Positions 63,100 to 64,000 of a stretch of 64,000 nucleotides of DNA are shown here, piece after piece. The stretch covers positions 124,001-188,000 of the forward strand of contig NZ_FNZR01000008.1 of assembly GCF_900109365.1 (NCBI RefSeq). The letters run 5' to 3'. The notes under the pieces are model-generated. The model saw only the letters and a list, made by a program, of their open reading frames with translations, did no database searches and had not been told where the DNA came from. The stretch's first letter is position 1, and each line of letters opens with the position of its first letter. A program made the translations under genes and the position numbers. Source of the stretch: Parapedobacter koreensis. Its GTDB lineage: Bacteria > Bacteroidota > Bacteroidia > Sphingobacteriales > Sphingobacteriaceae.

Positions 63100-64000
63100 T
63101 TTTTCGCAAGACTTTTATTCCTTCGTGATCAAAAATCCCTTCAAACCCTTGTTCGGCTAAGATACTTAATTCTATGGTTTCTACGTTTTCGAATACCAAC
63201 CATGTTGCGGCTTGTAGATAAGCTGTCCAGTCCAAAGCCACATGGCCAGATACCATCAGTACCTGGTAGTCGTCCACAGGCCGCGGATCTTCCAGGAACC
63301 GAAGCGGATACCTGTTTACCGTATACGTATGCTGTGCGGCATGTATTTTTTCCAAATCGGTATCCCATGCGGCTATATGGCGCTCAGCGCTGTCATATGC
63401 CAGCAAAAAATCCAGTACGCCATAGCCACAGCCCAAATGGAAAAAGCCGCCGTTGAGTGGAAGCAACCGTGCCAGCCGGTGGTAATTGGCCTTGCGGCTA
63501 TTAAAAATGGCCCGCACTTCCCGCTGGATAGCCTTTGGTTTGTAACGGTAATTGGCATAGAGTGCTGACCTGAAATAGTCGGCGGTTTCCCGTTCGTTGC
63601 GCAAGGCCCTAAACTCCTGCTTGAAATGCGCAGCAATGCGCTTGGCGCGTTCACGGTATGCCACCCCGAAGTCCGCATCGTCATGCCGGATGCGCGGGAG
63701 TATTTTCAACGTGATGGGGCCGGTCTTTAGCATGTTGTCGTTTTTCGGCAAGGCGAGGGCATTGCCGTGGATCAATACGGGCAGTATATCAGCCTTCAGC
63801 TGTTCCGCAAGAAAAAAAGCACCCTTATGGAAGCGTTGGATAGCGGTGGTCAGCGATCGCGTACCTTCGGGGAAGATGATGATGGAATAGCCCTGCTCCA
63901 CTTTTTTCCGAAGCTTTTCCAGGCTTCCCGGATTGTTTTCCGATGCCGGATGCGCGCCTACCATGCGCATCAGCCGCCCGAAAAAGGGAGAGCGCAATTG
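63083..64000 (-). CDS. Acyltransferase/methyltransferase protein, 5' part outside window
   Basis: The frame is open to the right edge, so at least the N-terminal part is missing; 305 codons are visible. First is the end of a PlsC-type lysophospholipid acyltransferase domain with FPEGTRS (motif III) and an LPVLIHG-like motif IV. Then a class I SAM methyltransferase domain with GFFHLGCGYGVLDFLL. This order matches the C-terminal half of the trifunctional MMPL transporter/acyltransferase/methyltransferase proteins of Bacteroidota pigment clusters, which I infer here. Whether an MMPL transporter part is present lies outside the window. Confidence 0.8.
   Translation of the reverse strand, partial: QLRSPFFGRLMRMVGAHPASENNPGSLEKLRKKVEQGYSIIIFPEGTRSLTTAIQRFHKGAFFLAEQLKADILPVLIHGNALALPKNDNMLKTGPITLKILPRIRHDDADFGVAYRERAKRIAAHFKQEFRALRNERETADYFRSALYANYRYKPKAIQREVRAIFNSRKANYHRLARLLPLNGGFFHLGCGYGVLDFLLAYDSAERHIAAWDTDLEKIHAAQHTYTVNRYPLRFLEDPRPVDDYQVLMVSGHVALDWTAYLQAATWLVFENVETIELSILAEQGFEGIFDHEGIKVLRKNARII

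Noticed and set aside
1-64000. CRISPR arrays, tRNA or rRNA genes, phage genes
   Set aside because: I saw no regularly spaced repeats, no cloverleaf-like sequences with conserved T-arm, and no phage structural genes.

Overview
The window looks like chromosomal DNA of a Bacteroidota bacterium, most likely a Sphingobacteriaceae-type genus such as Parapedobacter or Olivibacter; this placement is an inference. The support is a SusC/SusD pair under a ROK regulator, an ActABCDEF alternative complex III operon leading into an aa3 oxidase, lipoprotein signals on many exported enzymes, and promoters of the Bacteroidota type (TTTG, about 19-21 bases, TANNTTTG). Most of the sequence is ordinary, well-packed core genome. 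One insertion sequence is present. I saw no tRNA, rRNA, CRISPR array or prophage.

Layout. (1) 1-10.5 kb, minus strand: a small glycan-utilisation locus with a ROK regulator, SusC, SusD, a GH29 alpha-L-fucosidase and a second secreted probable glycosidase cut by the left edge. (2) 10.7-14.1 kb: a SAM methyltransferase, then rpsO and pnp. (3) 14.1-15.9 kb: an IS1182-like element inserted 20 bases after pnp, with terminators guarding both ends. (4) 16-19.9 kb: a GH92 alpha-mannosidase divergent from a LacI-type regulator, then msrB. (5) 20.2-37 kb: the respiratory operon actABCDEF, coxB, coxA, ctaA, ctaB, two subunit III genes, a subunit IV gene, sco and a DUF420 gene, encoding complex III, the oxidase, haem A synthesis and copper delivery; a small conserved gene follows. 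(6) 37.5-41 kb, minus strand: a zinc metalloprotease and mtgA; then mutS and a dihydroorotase on the plus strand. (7) 45.2-54.4 kb: a run of envelope and peptide enzymes (S66 LD-carboxypeptidase, M14 carboxypeptidase, serine hydrolase, Gfo/Idh oxidoreductase, NlpC/P60 endopeptidase with a dipeptide epimerase, glycosylasparaginase), several of which fit murein-peptide recycling. (8) 54.5-60.6 kb: msrA, a large beta-propeller histidine kinase, a 7TM protein and two tandem paralogous NarL-type response regulators. (9) 60.7-64 kb, minus strand: a cupin/JmjC-like protein, a CrtI-like FAD oxidoreductase and the C-terminal part of an acyltransferase/methyltransferase protein, probably the end of a pigment or lipid cluster of the aryl-polyene/flexirubin type.

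The least explained structure is in region 8. Three copies of a short inverted repeat (CCACCC/GGGTGG-like, 4-5 base spacer) each lie 30-31 bases upstream of a TANNTTTG-like box. Two of them precede the two response regulator genes. The third would start a transcript in the non-coding gap between those genes, and part of that gap recurs after the second gene. This looks like a shared activator site with a possible small RNA. A second unlisted signal is a roughly 70-base promoter-operator element shared by the ROK gene and the GH29 gene.
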